This document shows, piece by piece, positions 49,654 through 59,335 of a stretch of DNA of 64,000 bases; position 1 is the stretch's first letter, and every line of letters starts with the position of its first letter. The notes below the pieces were generated by a model, which was given only the letters and a program-made list of their open reading frames with translations, was not told the DNA's origin and did not search any database. Source of the DNA: Bacillus mycoides (GTDB lineage Bacteria; Bacillota; Bacilli; Bacillales; Bacillaceae_G); contig NZ_LXLV01000066.1 of assembly GCF_001757995.1 (NCBI RefSeq), positions 81,346-145,345 on the forward strand, in the 5' to 3' direction. The translations under genes and the position numbers were made by a program.

Positions 49654-50211
49654 TTATTTTATTTTTTTTATAATTTTTGCAGGATTCCCGCCAACTACTA
49701 CATGATCCGGCACATCTTTCGTTACAACGGCGCCAGATGCGATAACCGCATTGTCCCCAATTGTTACGCCCGGATTAATAATAGCTCTTCCGCCAATCCA
49801 CACGTTATCGCCAATTGTAACTGGCTTTCCGTATTCAGCACCACTTATACGCTCTACTGGATCAAGTGGATGTGTCGCTGTATAAATGTGAACTCCTGGA
49901 GCTAACATACAGTTCACTCCGATGTCTACTCGGCATACGTCTAAAATCGTACAATCAAAGTTTGCGTAAAAGTTTTCACCAACATGAATGTTATAACCGT
50001 AATCACATCTAAAAGAAGATTCAAGATGAATATTGTCCCCCGTCGTGCCAAATAGTTCTTTTACAATTTCACTACGTTCTTCTAATTTTACTTCTGATGT
50101 TTCATTTAACTTTCTTGTTAATATACGAGCTTGCTCCCTCTCTTGTACTAAAACTGGATCAGCTGGTATGTACATTTCCCCTTGTATCATCTTTTCTTTT
50201 TCTGTTTTCAT
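49654..50211 (-). CDS. maa: Maltose O-acetyltransferase-like hexapeptide transferase
   Basis: A 185-residue left-handed beta-helix acetyltransferase. N-terminal Mac domain (about 5-60, [14 protein letters not shown]), then hexapeptide repeats with the catalytic His in TATHPLDP (about 114) and the C-terminal [10 protein letters not shown]. Acetylates sugars such as maltose or glucose with acetyl-CoA. ATG at 50211 behind GGGGAGAAGGAA. Confidence 0.87.
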   Translation of the reverse strand: MKTEKEKMIQGEMYIPADPVLVQEREQARILTRKLNETSEVKLEERSEIVKELFGTTGDNIHLESSFRCDYGYNIHVGENFYANFDCTILDVCRVDIGVNCMLAPGVHIYTATHPLDPVERISGAEYGKPVTIGDNVWIGGRAIINPGVTIGDNAVIASGAVVTKDVPDHVVVGGNPAKIIKKIK

Positions 50212-50256
50212 TTCCTTCTCCCCTTCCAACACGTATATATAAGTTCATGATAACAT

Positions 50257-50296
50257 AAAAAAGAAAGGTCTGAACGTCATTTCGTTCAGACCTTTC
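50257..50296 (-). terminator. acsA terminator
   Basis: A 14-base stem, GAAAGGTCTGAACG / CGTTCAGACCTTTC, then U6. Confidence 0.85.
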
Positions 50297-50300
50297 TCTC

Positions 50301-52019
50301 TTAATCTTCCATCGTCGATAAATCGCCTGTTGGTAAGTTTAATTCCCACGCTTTTAATACGCGGCGCATAATTTTACCACTTCTCGTTTTCGGTAATTTA
50401 TCTCTAAATTCAATTTGTCTTGGCGCTGCATGAGCTGCTAGGCCTTTTTTCACAAATTGACGAATCTCTTCTTTTAATTCTTCAGATGGTTCGTATCCCA
50501 CGCGAAGCGCGATAAATGCTTTAATGATTTCACCGCGAACCGGATCTGGAATACCAATTACACCAGCTTCTGCTACAGCAGCATGCTCGATTAATTTACT
50601 TTCTACTTCAAACGGACCAACACGCTCACCTGACGTCATAATTACATCATCAATACGTCCTTGGAACCAGAAGTATCCATCTTCGTCCATATAAGCTGAG
50701 TCACCTGATACGTACCAATCTCCCGGCATGAAGTAAGAATCATATTTTTGTGGGTTATTCCAGATTCCACGCATCATAGCTGGCCAACCTTTACCAATCG
50801 CTAAATTCCCCATTGTGTATGGAGGCACTTCATTTCCTTCATTATCAACAATCGCTGCTTTCACACCTGGAATTGGTTTACCCATTGAACCTGGACGGAT
50901 TTCCATACAAGGATAGTTACAAATAACTTGTCCGCCAGTTTCTGTCATCCACCACGTATCATGAATACGAAGGCCAAATGCATTCATACCCCAGCGAATT
51001 ACTTCTGGATTTAACGGCTCACCAACACTTAATACGTGACGCACTTGTGATAAATCATACTTTTTAATTGCGTCTTGTCCAGCTCCCATTAACATACGGA
51101 ATGCTGTTGGTGCGCTATACCAAACTGTTACACCGTAATCTTGCAACGCCTCATACCACGCTTCTGGACTAAATCGGCCACCTAAAATAACATTTGATGC
51201 CCCTACTAACCACGGTGCAAAAATACCGTAAGCTGTTCCAGTTACCCAGCCTGGATCAGCTGTACACCAATATACGTCATCTTCTTTTAAATCTAATACC
51301 CATTTCGCTGTTTGATAATGCTGAACCATTGCGTTTTGAGCATGAAGAACGCCTTTTGGCTTACCAGTAGAACCAGATGTATAATGAAGAATTAAACCGT
51401 CTTCACGGCCTAACCATTCGATATGTAATTCTTTTGAAGCTTGTTCAAATAAAGGATTGAACGCTACAGTTTTACCGCCTTCTTCTGCATTATCTCCAAC
51501 GAGAAAGACTGTTTTTAAAGCTGGTAAATCATTTAATGGTATGCGCTCTAACAATTCAGGAGTTGTAATTAACACCTTTGCCTCGCTATCTTCTAAACGG
51601 TCGCGAACTGCGCCTTCCATAAATGCTTCAAATAACGGTCCAACAATTGCCCCTAATTTCACTGCACCTAGAAGTGCGAAATATAATTCTGGAGAACGCG
51701 GCATAAAAATAAAAACGCGATCGCCTTTCTCAACATCGCCATAGTTTTTCAGGACATTTCCTGCTTTATTAGAAAAATCCTTCATTTCCTTAAATGTATA
51801 TTTTTCTTTACGAGATCCATCTTGATAATAAAGTGCTACCTTATTTTTTCGATCGGATTTCGCATGCTTATCAATTGCCTCATACGCCATATTTACTCGG
51901 TCAGTTTCATTCCAAGTAAAATTTTTATTAACCTCTTCCCAGTTAAAATTCGCGTATGCCTCTTCATAATTCGGCAAATTATTTTCCCCTTTAATGACAG
52001 GAAGCGTTTCTACTTTCAT
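50301..52019 (-). CDS. acsA: Acetyl-CoA synthetase
   Basis: A 572-residue AMP-forming ligase that activates acetate. ATP motif YTSGSTGKPKG (about 215-225), DTWWMTETGG (about 358-367), C-terminal PKTRSGKIMRR. The reactive lysine is residue 549, the same number as the B. subtilis lysine modified by AcuA. Divergent from acuABC, whose products switch it off and on. A CodY-like box lies in the shared gap. Confidence 0.97.
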   Translation of the reverse strand: MKVETLPVIKGENNLPNYEEAYANFNWEEVNKNFTWNETDRVNMAYEAIDKHAKSDRKNKVALYYQDGSRKEKYTFKEMKDFSNKAGNVLKNYGDVEKGDRVFIFMPRSPELYFALLGAVKLGAIVGPLFEAFMEGAVRDRLEDSEAKVLITTPELLERIPLNDLPALKTVFLVGDNAEEGGKTVAFNPLFEQASKELHIEWLGREDGLILHYTSGSTGKPKGVLHAQNAMVQHYQTAKWVLDLKEDDVYWCTADPGWVTGTAYGIFAPWLVGASNVILGGRFSPEAWYEALQDYGVTVWYSAPTAFRMLMGAGQDAIKKYDLSQVRHVLSVGEPLNPEVIRWGMNAFGLRIHDTWWMTETGGQVICNYPCMEIRPGSMGKPIPGVKAAIVDNEGNEVPPYTMGNLAIGKGWPAMMRGIWNNPQKYDSYFMPGDWYVSGDSAYMDEDGYFWFQGRIDDVIMTSGERVGPFEVESKLIEHAAVAEAGVIGIPDPVRGEIIKAFIALRVGYEPSEELKEEIRQFVKKGLAAHAAPRQIEFRDKLPKTRSGKIMRRVLKAWELNLPTGDLSTMED

Positions 52020-52073
52020 ACTTTACATCCCCCTCCTATGTATTCTATTATCTATTATAATGATATTATTTAA

Positions 52074-52088
52074 AATTTTCAGTATATT
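52074..52088. promoter_or_regulatory. CodY-like box in the acsA-acuA gap
   Basis: AATTTTCAGTATATT, 13 of 15 to the CodY consensus, 55 bases from the acsA start. Confidence 0.4.
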
Positions 52089-52195
52089 TGTTGATTTTTA
52101 GACAAATTTTTAATGACAAAATTCGATTCACATCGCATATATTATAAAGTACGATATTAATAGATTCACAAACCCTCAAGGTGGTGAGCAATAAA

Positions 52196-52828
52196 TTGAT
52201 TCATAAAAAAATATATAATGCCAGAAACTTAAAAACAGCGAAAGGCACTTTAATTATTGAAGGGCCTGTCTCTACACATAACTTAGAAATGTATGAATTT
52301 CATCCAGACTTAATTGCGTTTCGTCCTGCCGAGCAGCAATATAAAGCAATTGTCGAAATTTCTAAATTACCAGAAGCTCGTCTCATTATTGCTAGACATG
52401 ACCAAACGATCGTTGGATACGTTACATACTTGTATCCTGATCCGCTCGAGCAATGGTCAGAAGGAAAAATTGAAAACTTAATTGAACTCGGGGCGATTGA
52501 AGTTGTCCCAGCTTTTCGCGGTTGCTCTGTCGGAAAAAACTTATTAGAAGTTTCAATGATGGACGATCATATGGAAGATTACATTATATTAACGACTGAA
52601 TATTATTGGCACTGGGATTTAAAACAAACAGGCTTAAATGTTTGGGAATACCGAAAAGTAATGGAAAAAATGATGAATGCTGGTGGTTTACAATGGATGG
52701 CTACAGATGATCCTGAAATTTGTTCACATCCTGCCAACTGTTTAATGGTCCGCATCGGTAAACGCGTTGATACGGATTCTATTCAAGCATTTGATCGTCT
52801 ACGTTTTCACAATCGTTTTATGTATTAA
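52196..52828 (+). CDS. acuA: Protein acetyltransferase AcuA
   Basis: A 210-residue GNAT enzyme that acetylates the active-site lysine of AcsA. LIIEGPVS at the start, IVGYVTYLYPDPLEQWSEG (about 82-100) and the acetyl-CoA loop PAFRGCSVGKNLLEVSMM (about 107-124). Start TTG at 52196, nine bases after GGTGGTG; this gives the family length. First gene of acuABC. Confidence 0.93.
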   Translation: MIHKKIYNARNLKTAKGTLIIEGPVSTHNLEMYEFHPDLIAFRPAEQQYKAIVEISKLPEARLIIARHDQTIVGYVTYLYPDPLEQWSEGKIENLIELGAIEVVPAFRGCSVGKNLLEVSMMDDHMEDYIILTTEYYWHWDLKQTGLNVWEYRKVMEKMMNAGGLQWMATDDPEICSHPANCLMVRIGKRVDTDSIQAFDRLRFHNRFMY

Positions 52829-52845
52829 TAAAGGGGGCAACTGGA

Positions 52846-53490
52846 ATGATTGTAGAAGAAATTATGAATCAAAATGTAGTAACACTACATCCAAACGATA
52901 CAATCGAAACAGCAATCCGAACGATACGTACGAAAGGCATTCGGCACATTCCAATTGTCGATCAAAATAATCATGTCGTAGGCATTATTTCTGATCGGGA
53001 TGTAAGAGATGCAAGTCCATCAATTCTTGATGAACAAGTTTCACTCGATATGCTGAAGCAACCGCTTGAACTCATAATGAAACACCCTGTCATGACTTGT
53101 CACCCTCTCGATTTCGTTGAGGAAATTGCGACTTTATTTTTCGAAAATAAAATAGGCTGTCTTCCTGTTACGAAAGCTGGAAAACTCGTAGGTATCATTT
53201 CTGAATCTACAGTGCTGCACACGTTAGTGAAATTAACAGGAGCGCATCAACCAAGTTCACAAATTGAAATTCAAGTCAAAAATGAACCTGGTATTCTTGG
53301 AAAAGTCGTTGCTATTTTTAGTGATTTACAAATAAATATTGTGAGCGTTCTCGTCTATCCAGCAAAAGATGAGAATGATAAAGTACTCGTTTTCCGCATT
53401 CAAACGATGAATCCTCTAAAAGTGATTGATGCACTTGAAGCAGAGGGCTACCGCGTATTATGGCCAAACATAATGGGGATGCAAGCATGA
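52846..53490 (+). CDS. acuB: AcuB: CBS pair plus ACT domain
   Basis: A 214-residue protein with two CBS motifs (about 1-135) and a C-terminal ACT-like domain (about 140-210, NEPGILGKVVAIFSDLQIN). Conserved between acuA and acuC; its exact role in acetate control is unresolved. Site AAGGGGG precedes. The end overlaps acuC (ATGA). Confidence 0.93.
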   Translation: MIVEEIMNQNVVTLHPNDTIETAIRTIRTKGIRHIPIVDQNNHVVGIISDRDVRDASPSILDEQVSLDMLKQPLELIMKHPVMTCHPLDFVEEIATLFFENKIGCLPVTKAGKLVGIISESTVLHTLVKLTGAHQPSSQIEIQVKNEPGILGKVVAIFSDLQINIVSVLVYPAKDENDKVLVFRIQTMNPLKVIDALEAEGYRVLWPNIMGMQA

Positions 53491-54653
53491 GCAGCGCCTT
53501 CATTTATTCGGATGACTTTCGGGGCTATTCTTTTAGCCCTGATCATCCTTTTAACCAACTACGCGTCACACTTACGTATGATTTATTACAAAAGAGTGGT
53601 TTTATCTCCCCTGCTCAAGTCATTCCGCCAAGAATGGCTACGGATGAGGAAATTGCATTCATTCATACAGAGGAGTACATAAATGCGGTAAAACTTGCTG
53701 GAGAAGGAAAGTTAGAAAAATCCATTGCGATGACATATGGGCTCGGAACAGAAGATACACCGATGTTTCCAAATATGCATGAAGCAAGTGCATTACTCGT
53801 TGGCGGTACGTTAACAGCTGTAGATGCTGTTCTTTCCGGGAAAGTGAAACATGCACTCAATTTAGGCGGCGGCTTACATCATGGCTTTCGCGGCAAAGCA
53901 TCTGGCTTTTGCATTTATAACGATAGCTCCATCGCAATGAAATATATTCAAAAGAAATACGGTTTACGTGTTTTATATATTGATACAGATGCTCATCACG
54001 GTGATGGTGTACAGTGGTCTTTTTACGACGATCCTAACATATGCACCATTTCATTACATGAAACTGGGCGTTATTTATTTCCTGGAACTGGTGCTGTGAA
54101 TGAACGTGGGCAAGGTAATGGATATAGTTATTCTTTTAACGTTCCACTCGATGCTTTTACAGAAGACGAATCATTTTTAGAATCGTATCGAACTGTTGTA
54201 AAAGAAGTTGCAGCGTACTTTAAACCGGATATTATTTTAACGCAAAATGGTGCTGATGCTCATTATTACGATCCACTCACACACCTTTGCGCAACAATGA
54301 ACATTTATCGTGAAATACCGAAGCTCGCTCGCGAAATCGCTAATGAATATTGCGACGGTCGCTGGATTGCTGTCGGCGGTGGTGGCTATGATCACTGGCG
54401 AGTCGTCCCAAGAGCTTGGGCACTCATTTGGCTCGAAATGAACAACATCCAAAACATCTCAGGTTATCTTCCTCCAGAATGGATTGACGCTTGGAAAGGA
54501 CAAGCAGAAACAGAACTTCCTCTCACATGGGAAGATCCAGACAACATGTATCAACCTATCCCTAGAAAACCAGAAATCGAAGAAAAAAATACATTAACTG
54601 TAGCGAAATCCCTCGAAATTATTCGGAATAATATGACAAAATCTTTGTACTAA
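53487..54653 (+). CDS. acuC: AcuC protein deacetylase
   Basis: A 388-residue class I HDAC-fold, zinc-dependent enzyme that removes the acetyl group from AcsA. Motifs GGGLHHGFR (about 130-138, paired His), DTDAHHGDGVQ (about 168-178), and GGGGYDHWRVVPRAW (about 296-310). ATG at 53487 overlaps the acuB stop; the open frame nine codons earlier has no site. Confidence 0.94.
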   Translation: MSSAFIYSDDFRGYSFSPDHPFNQLRVTLTYDLLQKSGFISPAQVIPPRMATDEEIAFIHTEEYINAVKLAGEGKLEKSIAMTYGLGTEDTPMFPNMHEASALLVGGTLTAVDAVLSGKVKHALNLGGGLHHGFRGKASGFCIYNDSSIAMKYIQKKYGLRVLYIDTDAHHGDGVQWSFYDDPNICTISLHETGRYLFPGTGAVNERGQGNGYSYSFNVPLDAFTEDESFLESYRTVVKEVAAYFKPDIILTQNGADAHYYDPLTHLCATMNIYREIPKLAREIANEYCDGRWIAVGGGGYDHWRVVPRAWALIWLEMNNIQNISGYLPPEWIDAWKGQAETELPLTWEDPDNMYQPIPRKPEIEEKNTLTVAKSLEIIRNNMTKSLY

Positions 54654-54656
54654 ACG

Positions 54657-54689
54657 AAAAGGAGGCTCGTTTTTGAATAGCCTCCTTTT
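54657..54689 (+). terminator. acuABC terminator
   Basis: AAAAGGAGGCT / AGCCTCCTTTT, 11-base loop. Confidence 0.8.
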
Positions 54690-54696
54690 ATTTATT

Positions 54697-54810
54697 GTCG
54701 ATTTCTGTCGGTAAGTCGATATATTTTAAAAATCGCTGATATATTTTGATAATCGCTGATATATTTCAAGTTACAGTCGATATAATCTAATAATCGCTGA
54801 TATATTTTTA
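54697..54810 (+). repeat. Dispersed AATCGCTGATATATTT repeat, copy II
   Basis: Three units of AATCGCTGATATATTT (54731-54746, 54751-54766, 54792-54807), plus GTCGGTAAGTCGATATATTT (54708-54727) and a GTCGATATA half-unit. The same words, with C/T changes, make up 30050-30142. Confidence 0.7.
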
Positions 54811-54857
54811 TGTACTAATGGACTGGCCCAACTCTTATAAGAAAAGGTAGTGATATT

Positions 54858-55715
54858 ATGTGGAAGCAACAAATGGTCCCCACAAAACGTGGCACATTTG
54901 AACTCTTTACAAAAGGAAATGGCGAACCACTTTGCATTACACATCACTATTCACAATTTAATGAAACTGGTGATTACTTTGCGAATGTTTTTACTGCTAC
55001 GCATCGTGTATTCCTTATTAATTTACGAGACGCTGGTAACTCAGAAAAAGCCAATTCAGAAAAAGAATTAACCATGATTGAAACAATTCACGACTTAGAA
55101 GCAATACGAGAAGCTTTACAACTTCCCACATGGCACTTCGCTGGTCATTCAACAGGTGGTATGCTTGGACTTTTATATGCCATTACATATCCAACTTCCT
55201 TGCAATCATTAGTCATGGCCGGAGCCGCAGCAAGTAACTATACCGAAACACCATTTTGTATTTATCATCCAGAACATCCACAGTTTCATTATATGCAAGA
55301 ACTCATCGAAAACTTGAAAAGCCCTCATCTTACAAATGCAGAACGAAAAGAATTATCTACTAAGAGAACCAAATTATCATTGTATAAACCTGAAAACTAC
55401 AACTCTTATTTTTGTAAACCAATCCAAAAAACAATGTCCGCTAGCCGGATGAACGCTTTCTCTTATGAATATCCGTTATTTGATTTAAGAAAATACTTAC
55501 CTTCTATCCATACAAAGACGCTTATTATTTGCGGAAGACATGATGTGCAGTGCCCGATTCAATATTCTATTGAAATGCATGAGGGGATACGCAATTCTAT
55601 TTTTGTGCCATTTGAGGACAGTAACCATTATCCTTTTTTAGAAGAAGTCGCCTTATTTACTTCTACTACTCAAAAATTTTATAAATCGTTACAAAAAAAA
55701 AGCAGCATGCACTAA
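54858..55715 (+). CDS. Alpha/beta-hydrolase
   Basis: A 285-residue protein with the complete triad: nucleophile in GHSTGG (about 96-101), Asp in CGRHDVQCP (about 227-235) and His in SNHYPF (about 253-258). A helical cap covers about 130-200. The substrate is unknown; prolyl aminopeptidase-like and esterase roles are equally possible. No operon partners. The last codons run into a terminator. Confidence 0.8.
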   Translation: MWKQQMVPTKRGTFELFTKGNGEPLCITHHYSQFNETGDYFANVFTATHRVFLINLRDAGNSEKANSEKELTMIETIHDLEAIREALQLPTWHFAGHSTGGMLGLLYAITYPTSLQSLVMAGAAASNYTETPFCIYHPEHPQFHYMQELIENLKSPHLTNAERKELSTKRTKLSLYKPENYNSYFCKPIQKTMSASRMNAFSYEYPLFDLRKYLPSIHTKTLIICGRHDVQCPIQYSIEMHEGIRNSIFVPFEDSNHYPFLEEVALFTSTTQKFYKSLQKKSSMH

Positions 55716-55731
55716 ACCTGCTACTTTTTTC
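55697..55731. terminator. Terminator between hydrolase and lipoprotein genes
   Basis: AAAAAAGCAG / CTGCTACTTTTTT, imperfect. Confidence 0.5.
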
Positions 55732-55736
55732 ATATT

Positions 55737-56822
55737 TTACTTCCCTACAAATGTAACTTGTTCCCCAGTCGCCCAACCTCCCATCGGCACAACTGTATAC
55801 TTCATTCCTTGCTGCAGAGTTGCACCATTTTGTAAGTCGAAGATTCCTACTGTACCTTTTCGAGAGCTGAAGCGATATTGTGCTTCTACTTTATTTCCGT
55901 CTGCACTTTGTAATTCTACTTTTCTACCAGCAAAGAGTTCCATGCTCGGATCTTTATCTAATGTAACTTGAATAGATTTATTGTCTATTGCTTCTGCACT
56001 TTGAATGACTAATGGCGCAATAGCTGAAGCAGTAAATTTCGGATTTTTAACAGTTACCCAGTCAGACGTAATTGTGTACTCTGTTCCTGGTTTCAGCGTT
56101 TGGCCTGCAGGTAGGCGGAATTTAGGCGCTTGTCTACCATCGGACGCTTGTGTAAACGGAACATATCCAACTTCAATTTTCTCACCTGAACTTGCTGTAA
56201 TCGTTAGTTTTCTATCACGAAGTGAAGAAATGATTTGATATTGTTTACCATCTTTATCTTTATTTTCTTCATCTAATTGGAATGCTTGATTACCTCTTCC
56301 TGCTTTATACGCTTCAATAACATTTGCATAATCTACCACACCATCTTCTAAAAATGATTCAATTTCAAACGTATCATTTGTCACTTGCTTCGCTTGGCGA
56401 ACATTAATCTTTTCCGAACTTCCTTCAAACTTTTCTTTTTTCCCATCCTTATAACTTAACGTATATTTTTCACCTGGTTTTTGCACCTTTACAGGTACGA
56501 TATATGTACTCGTTGCCCCTGTTTTTAGTCTCGGTACATTCACAATTTCCAGGCCATTACTAAACACGAAGTTTTTCTTAATAGCATCTAAGTTTTCTAA
56601 TTTCACTTCTTCTTCTGATAACGGTTTAGCAAATGTTAGTTGTAATGTCATCGCATTTAATGGCTCTAGTTTCGTAATTTGTGCTTGCTGCTTTTTCTTC
56701 TCTTTTTTCGCCTCTTGCTTCGTTTCTTGTTTTGATTGCGCCTGCGTTTCTCCTTGTGCACATCCCGTTACAAGCACTGTAAATCCAATTACTGCTGGTA
56801 CTAAAAACTTCATTTTCTTCAT
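55737..56822 (-). CDS. SbsA-like Ig-fold surface lipoprotein
   Basis: A 361-residue lipoprotein. Signal peptide with lipobox LVTGC (Cys about 21), then a Gln/Lys/Glu-rich low-complexity spacer (about 23-45). Repeated beta-rich units follow, resembling the bacterial Ig-like SbsA type (NAMTLQLTFAKPLS, NDTFEIESF, NKSIQVTLDKDPS). Start ATG at 56822 behind GGAGGTTATTAGG. Cell-surface exposed; partner unknown. Confidence 0.72.
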   Translation of the reverse strand: MKKMKFLVPAVIGFTVLVTGCAQGETQAQSKQETKQEAKKEKKKQQAQITKLEPLNAMTLQLTFAKPLSEEEVKLENLDAIKKNFVFSNGLEIVNVPRLKTGATSTYIVPVKVQKPGEKYTLSYKDGKKEKFEGSSEKINVRQAKQVTNDTFEIESFLEDGVVDYANVIEAYKAGRGNQAFQLDEENKDKDGKQYQIISSLRDRKLTITASSGEKIEVGYVPFTQASDGRQAPKFRLPAGQTLKPGTEYTITSDWVTVKNPKFTASAIAPLVIQSAEAIDNKSIQVTLDKDPSMELFAGRKVELQSADGNKVEAQYRFSSRKGTVGIFDLQNGATLQQGMKYTVVPMGGWATGEQVTFVGK

Positions 56823-56983
56823 CCTAATAACCTCCAAATTTATTATCAGTATTTTCCACTTACAAATAATCAAATTGATTTCTGTGATACTTATAATAAA
56901 TAGCGGGTATAAATTGCCTATAAATAAATTATTAAAAAAAGATAAAATAAAGATAATATATTTTTAATCTCATTTTTTTTCAA

Positions 56984-57013
56984 TAAAAAAACCTATCAAC
57001 AATTTGACAGGTT
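56984..57013 (-). terminator. Terminator of the two-component operon
   Basis: AACCTGTCAA / TTGATAGGTT (one G-U pair) followed by U7. Confidence 0.7.
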
Positions 57014-57015
57014 CA

Positions 57016-57705
57016 CTACACATTAAAGCGATAACCAGCTCCCCACACTGTTTCAATATATTGCGGATGAGCAGGATCTCTTTCAATTTTTTCACGTAAC
57101 TTTCTAATATGAACAACAACCGTTGCTAAATCGCCAGCTGAGTCTAATCCCCAAATGCGTTCAAATAACTGTTCTTTATTTAACACTTGGTTTGGATGCA
57201 TTACAAAAAATGTTAATAAATCAAATTCCTTCGTTGTAAACGAAACTTCTTCATTATTGATAAAAACTTTCCTCGCTCGCTGATCAATAGAAATCCCGTG
57301 AATGTATAACGTATCACGTTTCTTAACCATATTTCCTGATAATCTTTCATAACGAGAAATATGTGCTTTTACTCTCGCGACTAACTCACTTGGACTAAAT
57401 GGTTTCGTTATATAATCATCCGCACCTAATCCGAGTCCGCGAATTTTATCTATATCTTCTTTTTTCGCTGAAACAAGTAAAATAGGAATGTCTTTTATAG
57501 CGCGTATTTGTTTACAAATTTCAAATCCGCTCATCTTCGGAAGCATAATATCTAAAATAATTAAGTCATAATTTTCCTGCAAAGCCCTTTGTAAGCCTGT
57601 TTCTCCAGAATGATCCACATCAACTTGAAAATCGTGGATTTCTAAATAATCTCGTTGTAATTCTGCAATACTTACTTCATCTTCAATTAGTAAAACTCTC
57701 TTCAA
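57016..57705 (-). CDS. OmpR/PhoB-family response regulator
   Basis: A 229-residue regulator. Receiver 1-115 with E8, D9, phospho-acceptor D52 (LIILDIMLP) and K in ITKPFSP; winged-helix domain about 130-228, ending in ETVWGAGYRFNV. TTG at 57705 starts one base after the kinase stop; GTG at 57714 is an alternative. Partner of the kinase upstream. The regulon is not predictable. Confidence 0.9.
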   Translation of the reverse strand: MKRVLLIEDEVSIAELQRDYLEIHDFQVDVDHSGETGLQRALQENYDLIILDIMLPKMSGFEICKQIRAIKDIPILLVSAKKEDIDKIRGLGLGADDYITKPFSPSELVARVKAHISRYERLSGNMVKKRDTLYIHGISIDQRARKVFINNEEVSFTTKEFDLLTFFVMHPNQVLNKEQLFERIWGLDSAGDLATVVVHIRKLREKIERDPAHPQYIETVWGAGYRFNV

Positions 57706-57706
57706 T

Positions 57707-59164
57707 TTATTCACCACATTCCTGTACTTTTTGCAGCGAGAAGAAAATACTTGTGCTTTCTCCAAGCTTACTTTCTGCCCAAATTTCCCCACCATGTTCT
57801 TCAACAATTTGCTTCGCTATCGCTAAACCAAGTCCACTTCCACCTGTGCTAGAATTTCGTGATTGCTCCGCTCGATAAAACCTCTCAAAAATATACGGAA
57901 GTGTATCAGATTCTATTCCTGATCCATTATCCTTCACCTTCACGATAACTTTGTTTTCGTTACTTGATGCTGTAACGGTAATTTTTTTCTCACCTTTATC
58001 CATGTACTTCACACTATTATGAATTAAATTCGATATAACTCTCTTTATTTTTTCACGATCCGCTATTACATATAGCGGTGATACATGCTGTAATTGTAAG
58101 TATACAGATATACCTTCTTCACTTAAATCCATCTGCATCTCTTCTATTAAATCTTGCATAAACATATTTAACTCTATCGTTTCAAACTGAAATGGAACTC
58201 GGTTCAAATCGAGCTTCGAAAACAAAAAGAGTTCATCAATGAGTGTGTCCATATGTTTTGCTTTCGTATGAATGGTTGTTAAATATTTATCCATTTTTTC
58301 CGGCGTATTTGCTATCCCATCTTTTATTCCTTCCACATAGCCTATAATAGATGTAATTGGTGTTTTTAAATCGTGAGAGATGTTTGAAATAAGTTCTTTT
58401 CGATTTTCTTCATATTGCGTTTGCATCTCAATCGACCCTTTTAACTTCTTCCTCATTTCCTCAAATCCTTGATTTAACTGTCCTATTTCATCATGCGATG
58501 TAGCTGGAATTTGAAAATCTAAATTTCCTTCTTTAATTCTCTCAGTCGCATCTTTCAATACAAAAATTGGTTTTATAACACTTCTTGAAACGAAGTAACT
58601 TAATAGTCCAATAAGTAAAATGGCTAAAAGTAAGAGCGATACGAACAAAATTGGAAATAATTTTTGTGTAAGATCTACGAACGAACTTTGCTTTTTTAGT
58701 ACAAATATACTCCCTTCTTCATTCTCTGGAAAATAAAAATCAAATTTTACATATCGATAAAATGTACCATTTAGTTCCGTTGTGCCACGACTATTGATAT
58801 TTGTCTTTTCAAACTTTGGAAGAGCTTCTTTTAAAGCTACGCTTTCAAATACTTTTGAAGCATATGAAATTGCTTCTCCTTTCCTTACAACTATTTTCAC
58901 ATCCTCCTCTTCGATCGATGACATGAACGATTCATCTAACAATTGCGATTGACTCTGTTTAGCCTCCGATTTCAATTCAAGAAAAATATTTTCTTCTTCT
59001 GCCGTCAGTGGCTTTTGAATATAAGAACTTTTGTAGAAATTTTTCACTGATTCTAAATCACCAGTTATCGAAAAAACAATTAAAAATCCCGTAACTAATA
59101 TAAGCGTAATGGAAACGAGAATAACGGCAATATAAGAAAATAAAAACCTTGTTTTAATAGACAT
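57707..59164 (-). CDS. Sensor histidine kinase
   Basis: A 485-residue kinase. Transmembrane segments about 7-30 and 170-192 flank an extracytoplasmic sensor of about 140 residues. Then come HAMP (about 193-245), the H-box SHDLKTPITS with H264, the N-box NLIHNSVKY, and ATP-lid glycines DNGSGI and GGSGLGLAI. All catalytic motifs are present. Signal unknown. It forms an operon with the response regulator. Confidence 0.9.
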   Translation of the reverse strand: MSIKTRFLFSYIAVILVSITLILVTGFLIVFSITGDLESVKNFYKSSYIQKPLTAEEENIFLELKSEAKQSQSQLLDESFMSSIEEEDVKIVVRKGEAISYASKVFESVALKEALPKFEKTNINSRGTTELNGTFYRYVKFDFYFPENEEGSIFVLKKQSSFVDLTQKLFPILFVSLLLLAILLIGLLSYFVSRSVIKPIFVLKDATERIKEGNLDFQIPATSHDEIGQLNQGFEEMRKKLKGSIEMQTQYEENRKELISNISHDLKTPITSIIGYVEGIKDGIANTPEKMDKYLTTIHTKAKHMDTLIDELFLFSKLDLNRVPFQFETIELNMFMQDLIEEMQMDLSEEGISVYLQLQHVSPLYVIADREKIKRVISNLIHNSVKYMDKGEKKITVTASSNENKVIVKVKDNGSGIESDTLPYIFERFYRAEQSRNSSTGGSGLGLAIAKQIVEEHGGEIWAESKLGESTSIFFSLQKVQECGE

Positions 59165-59335
59165 AATTTAAGTCCTCACTTTATCCATCCTTATTATTCA
59201 TAAGCATAAAAATATATGTTCAAATACTCAAGCGATTTTATAGTAATTTTAGCACCAGTTTATAAAAATTTAATGTTCCTATTTTACAGTTTAAATTAAG
59301 ATGCCGCACTGCTTACAAAAGGAGGTTGAAATTCT

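Noticed and set aside
49294-49905. 203-codon plus-strand frame opposite the ECF operon and maa
   Set aside because: Covers two convincing genes on the other strand and the gap between them; odd composition and no start signal.
54697-54810. Possible CRISPR array because of repeated 16-base units
   Set aside because: Units are spaced irregularly (4 to 25 bases), there are no unique spacers of constant length and no cas genes.
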